The notes below the pieces were generated by a model. The model searched no databases and had not been told where the DNA came from. It saw only the letters and a program-made list of their open reading frames with translations. Below are positions 60,806-64,000 of a stretch of DNA of 64,000 nt, piece after piece. The first letter of the stretch is position 1; each line of letters starts with the position of its first letter. The DNA is from JAUHWL01 sp964416385 (GTDB taxonomy: Bacteria; Bacteroidota; Bacteroidia; Flavobacteriales; Schleiferiaceae), in assembly GCA_964416385.1 (NCBI GenBank), contig CAYQDW010000004.1, forward strand, positions 16,533-80,532. The letters run 5' to 3'. Made by a program: the position numbers and the translations under genes.

Positions 60806-61366
60806 CTAAATACTATTTTCTGCCACTAAGATTGTAAAGTTACCACTGAGCATGTTTGTGGTTACTGCATTAACATTGTCTTTTACCTTGCATTGAAAAG
60901 TACCGCGAAGTGCAAAGGTTTTTTCGCCAGTGGCGTTTGTACCAACCTCTACAACGTCTGTTATTTTAAATGAGCTATTTCCGTCTTGTGCCGTGAAGTT
61001 TGAACTTAACATGCCACCATTTTCTAGCCAAACGAAAAGTGCTTGATCTCTGCCCATACCATAGTTGAGCGATTTACCTTTAAGCGCAAGGATATCTGCC
61101 GCGGAATAGAAAACTGTAGAACCAATACCTATCAAGGCATATTCTTGCGGATCATCAAGGGTAATTAGGCATGTTAACCCTGCATTGGCAGAAATGTTAG
61201 ATGGGCTATCTGTTTTAGCTTCAACCTGTTTGCCTTGTAAATTACCAGAAATGTAAAACTCTGTTGGAATACCCATAGGAGGGTTTTGTGGATCTTCTTT
61301 TTTACATGCAGAAAGGCCAACAAGCACAGCAGAGAGGATGGCCAGTGATTTTACAAAAGTCTTCAT
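60806..61366 (-). CDS. Lipoprotein of unknown function
   Basis: The 186-residue protein has a signal with lipobox LSAC (Cys21) and a beta-rich body: EFYISGNLQGKQVEAKTDSP, LTCLITLDDPQEYALIGIGS, GEKTFALRGTFQCKVKDN. The pattern resembles the DUF6252-type small lipoproteins of Bacteroidota, from memory. No catalytic residues visible. Monocistronic with its own terminator. Confidence 0.75.
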   Translation of the reverse strand: MKTFVKSLAILSAVLVGLSACKKEDPQNPPMGIPTEFYISGNLQGKQVEAKTDSPSNISANAGLTCLITLDDPQEYALIGIGSTVFYSAADILALKGKSLNYGMGRDQALFVWLENGGMLSSNFTAQDGNSSFKITDVVEVGTNATGEKTFALRGTFQCKVKDNVNAVTTNMLSGNFTILVAENSI

Positions 61367-61507
61367 CTAAATGTTTTTATGTAGTTTTTATACGGGTGCA
61401 AGTATAGAAATCGCTTTTAAGCGTAATTCTTAATACGTCAGAAATCTTGGTGACGTTCATGTTAAATAATCCTTAAAAAATTTGTTGCGAAATGCCGTGG
61501 TGCATGT

Positions 61508-62131
61508 TTAATCATGGAAGCCTTTACCACTCAAGATTTTGGTCAAGTATTTTTCTATGCGATTTGTACGGGTTTGCGACTGTTTGGGTTGTGTAAAGTA
61601 AATGAGATAGCCACGTTGCCTGCCCGGGGTTAAGGCGTTAAAAGCGGTTTTTAAAGCTGGAAGGGCATCCATCATCTCAATTAATTCTTGCGGAAAGGCA
61701 ATTGTAGGTTTTGGTTGGGCGGCTGTTTTTTGGTTTGCTTGCGCCAAGTCCATCGCTTCAAAAATATAGGTCTTGATGAGATCTGCTTGTTGTTGAATAT
61801 CTGGCGTTGACGTAAATCTTAGTTGCCGCGATTCATGAGAATGCTCACCAGCTTTAACGAGGATGTTGGCTTCATCGCGAAGCATAGCGCCATTAAAAAA
61901 ATTTATAGATGCAAACGCCTTAAAAGCACTAATAATGAGCACATTTTTACCATTATGGGTGTAACAAGGCATGCTCCATTTAATGGTTTCTGTTAATCCG
62001 GTTGCTAATACAATTTGGCGGAGGGCAACAAGTTCATCGGCCCAAGTGTGCACCTTGCAGTTGGGTGTACCGCCTAATTTACAGCGCATACAGCCCTCAG
62101 ATAAATAATAGTCTACATCTGTTACCATGTG
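61508..62131 (-). CDS. YdeI/OmdA-like protein with DUF1801-like core
   Basis: The 207-residue cytoplasmic protein has an N-terminal cysteine cluster (EGCMRCKLGGTPNCKV; Cys13, Cys16, Cys24), a DUF1801-type core (WADELVALRQIVLATGLTET, CYTHNGKNVLIISAFK, FASINFFNGAML) and a C-terminal YdeI/OmdA-type basic tail (LTPGRQRGYLIYFTQPKQSQ, RTNRIEKYLTKILSGKG). The family includes bacteriocin-protection proteins, but the role here is unknown. ATG 62131 is used because it opens the conserved part; 62164 is possible. Confidence 0.82.
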   Translation of the reverse strand, partial: HMVTDVDYYLSEGCMRCKLGGTPNCKVHTWADELVALRQIVLATGLTETIKWSMPCYTHNGKNVLIISAFKAFASINFFNGAMLRDEANILVKAGEHSHESRQLRFTSTPDIQQQADLIKTYIFEAMDLAQANQKTAAQPKPTIAFPQELIEMMDALPALKTAFNALTPGRQRGYLIYFTQPKQSQTRTNRIEKYLTKILSGKGFHD

Positions 62132-62364
62132 GCCAAAAGTAGATTTTATTACCAAAAAAGACATTTACTTCAGTTTGTGGCCACGTCAATTTTTAATGTG
62201 TTTTAAAAAATGGCTTAGCAGATTTGAATTAAGTGTGGATGCACTGTCTGAATAAAGCTAGAAAAACAAAAAAGCCCAAATTAACGGCCTTCTATTAAAA
62301 CAGATTTTGGTGGTATTGGTGGATGTGTAAGGGTTAATATTGTTACGCGTTTTGCTGTTTACTT
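62132..62364. other. Short noncoding gap with a weak terminator
   Basis: Contains AAAAAAGCCC followed by GGCC further on (62262-62295), perhaps a weak terminator for the membrane-HNH gene. No reading frame was recognised here. Confidence 0.4.
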
Positions 62365-62667
62365 TTAACAATGTTGTTTGTCATGGCAAGGTTTACAAAC
62401 TGAAACAAGCCAATTAATTGGTTCTTTTCCAATGTTTCTCTTTGCATATCTTTTATGATGTACCTGTGTTGCACGTTTACCACAATAGACACAAGTCCAA
62501 TTGTCTCTTTTCAGAACAACGTATCGTTTTCGCTTCCAATCATCAGATTTCAGGTATACGTTTCTATAATAATCTCGTCTTTTTTTACGCTTAATGTTAA
62601 AAATCCACCTCTGAAAAAACCAAATAGATAATACAGAAAACAGAAAAATAAGAATTTGAAAATCCAT
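62365..62667 (-). CDS. Membrane-anchored HNH-type protein
   Basis: The 100-residue protein has an N-terminal transmembrane helix (residues 4-20, QILIFLFSVLSIWFFQR), a basic stretch (FNIKRKKRRDYYR), and a compact HNH fold: CVYCG (Cys59, Cys62), VHHKRYAKRN (His70, His71), INWL (Asn85) and CKPCHDKQHC (Cys91, Cys94, His95). That is the full zinc-binding treble clef plus the HNH histidine and asparagine, so a nuclease is likely. Membrane anchoring of such a small nuclease is unusual. Its A+T-rich neighbourhood differs from the surroundings. Confidence 0.75.
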   Translation of the reverse strand: MDFQILIFLFSVLSIWFFQRWIFNIKRKKRRDYYRNVYLKSDDWKRKRYVVLKRDNWTCVYCGKRATQVHHKRYAKRNIGKEPINWLVSVCKPCHDKQHC

Positions 62668-62703
62668 AGATCTACTTGTAATTTATTGGCATAGCAGTCA
62701 ATC

Positions 62704-62949
62704 CTATCTTTCACTCAATACATAAGTTGAAACATTCATTGTAGTCCCAATACCTAAAACTCCTGCTTTTCCGATAAAAATAATTCCATTTGCTGTAGTT
62801 TAACGCGACTTTTTGATGGTCTGTTCTAAACTCCAAGGGTTATTGGTGCCTTCGCAATTTATAAGAGCAAATTTTTCATTCAAACGTGTATTTGTGTAAG
62901 ATTTATGCGCCATAGCGTGATACCCATGATAAAAGGCTTTTTTAGACAC
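62704..62949 (-). pseudogene. Possible eroded gene (one frame, interrupted by a stop)
   Basis: On the minus strand a frame opens at GTG 62947-62949 (reading MSKKAFYHGYHAMAHKSYTN, then RLNEKFALINCEGTNNPWS) and runs 49 codons to TAA at 62800-62802. The same frame then continues with TTANGIIFIGKAGVLGIGTT and VSTYVLSER to TAG at 62704-62706. Two coding-like stretches in one frame separated by a single stop suggest a decayed gene, though chance cannot be excluded for 82 codons. I do not recognise the family. Confidence 0.35.
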
Positions 62950-62954
62950 GAGAT

Positions 62955-62985
62955 AAAAAAACCTCCGTTTGAGGAGGCTTTTAAA
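62955..62985 (-). terminator. Terminator of dapD
   Basis: On the minus strand, GCCTCCTC and GGAGG flank a short loop and are followed by a run of T (forward A-run 62955-62960). It lies just past the dapD stop codon. Confidence 0.75.
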
Positions 62986-63023
62986 TCTTGGCTTTTGAAT
63001 TTTAATTCTGAAATCATCATGGC

Positions 63024-63839
63024 TTAAACCGCCACAGCGTATTCCCGCAGGGCATCATTTAAGCTGGTCTTTTTGTCGGTACTGGCTTTGCGTTTACCAA
63101 TAATTAATGCGCAGGGCACATTATATTCACCGGCAGGGAAGGTCTTTTTATAGCTCCCAGGTATCACTACACTACGGGCGGGAATGTATCCCTTAAGCTC
63201 TACAGGCGTATCGCCAGTAACATCAATAATCTTAGTACTGGCCGTAAGTACCACATTGGCACCTAAAACAGCTTCGCGCTCTACGCGTATACCTTCTACA
63301 ACAATACAACGGCTGCCTATAAAGCAGTTGTCTTCTATAATTACAGGTTCTGCCTGTACAGGTTCAAGTACGCCACCAATGCCCACGCCACCACTTAAGT
63401 GAACGTTTTTACCGATTTGTGCGCAGCTCCCCACGGTAGCCCAGGTGTCAACCATCGTTCCGCTATCTACATAAGCGCCAATATTTACATAACTAGGCAT
63501 CATAATTACGCCTTTGGCTACATGGCTACCATAGCGCGCAATAGCGTGGGGTACAACGCGCACGCCTAATGAGGCATAATTTTTCTTAAGCGGTATTTTG
63601 TCGTGAAATTCAAACGGACCAACTTCTACAGTTTCCATAGCTTTAATGGGGAAGTAAAGAATCACAGCTTTTTTGATCCATGCGTTTACCTGCCATCCAT
63701 TTTCGGTGGGTTCTGCTACGCGCAGCATACCCGAATCCAATTGCGCTATTACATCTTCTATGGCCTTTCGGGTTGTGGCTTCTTGTAATAATTCGCGGTT
63801 TTCCCAAGCGGCTTCTATTGTATGTTGTAGGGTGTTCAT
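63024..63839 (-). CDS. dapD: 2,3,4,5-tetrahydropyridine-2,6-dicarboxylate N-succinyltransferase
   Basis: The 271-residue left-handed beta-helix acyltransferase has the hexapeptide rungs typical of DapD: GVRVVPHAIARYGSHVAKGV, MMPSYVNIGAYVDSGTMVDT, WATVGSCAQIGKNVHLSGGV, VIIEDNCFIGSRCIVVEGIR and EREAVLGANVVLTASTKI. It carries out the succinylation step of the diaminopimelate/lysine pathway. Starts with ATG 63839; a -7 element lies 22 bp upstream. Its presence shows that lysine and diaminopimelate are made by the succinylase route. Confidence 0.95.
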   Translation of the reverse strand: MNTLQHTIEAAWENRELLQEATTRKAIEDVIAQLDSGMLRVAEPTENGWQVNAWIKKAVILYFPIKAMETVEVGPFEFHDKIPLKKNYASLGVRVVPHAIARYGSHVAKGVIMMPSYVNIGAYVDSGTMVDTWATVGSCAQIGKNVHLSGGVGIGGVLEPVQAEPVIIEDNCFIGSRCIVVEGIRVEREAVLGANVVLTASTKIIDVTGDTPVELKGYIPARSVVIPGSYKKTFPAGEYNVPCALIIGKRKASTDKKTSLNDALREYAVAV

Positions 63840-63860
63840 GTGTTTTGTAATTGCTTAGGG

Positions 63861-63868
63861 CAAAAGTA
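63861..63868 (-). promoter_or_regulatory. Putative -7 element of dapD
   Basis: On the minus strand TACTTTTG (forward CAAAAGTA) matches TAnnTTTG, 21 bp before the dapD start codon. No good -33 at the usual spacing. Confidence 0.4.
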
Positions 63869-63874
63869 AGGTTA

Positions 63875-63990
63875 TGAATGGGTTCCGAAAGGGAATCAAG
63901 TTTTACAAATATGCGCAGTGTTAAGCGGTAGAAATTATGAATCCTGATTTATGATTTGGGAATGGGTTTCGGAATGAGATTGCGTTTTAC
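63875..63990. repeat. Degenerate direct repeat upstream of dapD
   Basis: Two 31 bp stretches of similar sequence, beginning GAATGGGTTCCGAAAGGGAA at about 63876 and GAATGGGTTTCGGAATGAGA at about 63960, each ending GTTTTAC, match at 23 of 31 positions. They lie 84 bp apart. Confidence 0.55.
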
Positions 63991-64000
63991 CGATATTATT

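Overview
The window is chromosomal DNA of a Bacteroidota bacterium, most likely a flavobacterium-like member (order Flavobacteriales or a close relative). The evidence is type IX secretion (T9SS) C-terminal sorting domains, lipoproteins with Bacteroidota-style lipoboxes, TonB-dependent uptake, -7 promoter elements of the TAnnTTTG type, and families largely confined to this phylum (DUF3822, DUF6952, a YtxJ-type bacillithiol-system protein). About 50 genes are packed densely on both strands, most of them housekeeping. No tRNA, rRNA or CRISPR array was seen.

Region 1 to 4.2 kb is the only clearly disturbed part. The 3' end of a saccharopine dehydrogenase-type gene is present twice as a 404 bp direct repeat with one mismatch. 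Between the copies lie an inactivated IS4-family element, an intact PKD-domain lipoprotein, the 3' remnant of a T9SS cargo gene, and the two halves of a further gene. Those halves sit at opposite ends of the segment and would join in frame if the segment were circular.

4.3 to 22 kb: a polyphosphate cassette (sixA-ppk1-ppx); thioredoxin with a DUF6952 protein; mscL; cca with a small membrane protein and a pRiA4b-ORF3-like protein; a voltage-gated-type K+ channel with a C-terminal zinc ribbon followed by miaA; lpxK; gatB; a lipoprotein thiol-disulfide protein; a Nudix hydrolase; a fasciclin lipoprotein; an orphan ABC ATPase; ung; and a run of a small lipoprotein, ytxJ and an outer-membrane-like protein leading into lipA.

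22 to 36 kb: lipA, a large T9SS-secreted Asp-box (BNR) protein, gap, a family 2 glycosyltransferase with an FtsE-like ATPase, a TPR protein translationally coupled to an outer-membrane beta-barrel protein, and gyrB. 36 to 50 kb, almost all on the minus strand: a haemoglobin/haem-type TonB receptor, a five-gene run headed by lgt, a PD40 lipoprotein, yidD, cysS, folE, a serine hydrolase and a RecD-like helicase.

50 to 64 kb: a membrane-anchored hypothetical protein, DUF3822 and rsmD; an isoaspartyl peptidase lipoprotein; a patatin-aldehyde dehydrogenase pair; tpx; a four-gene glycosyltransferase cluster; small lipoprotein, YdeI-like and membrane-HNH genes; and dapD at the right edge. I found no defence island or obviously new multi-gene system. 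The most unusual signals are the permuted segment at 1 to 4.2 kb, the terminator abutting the gap start codon, and several families of short intergenic repeats.
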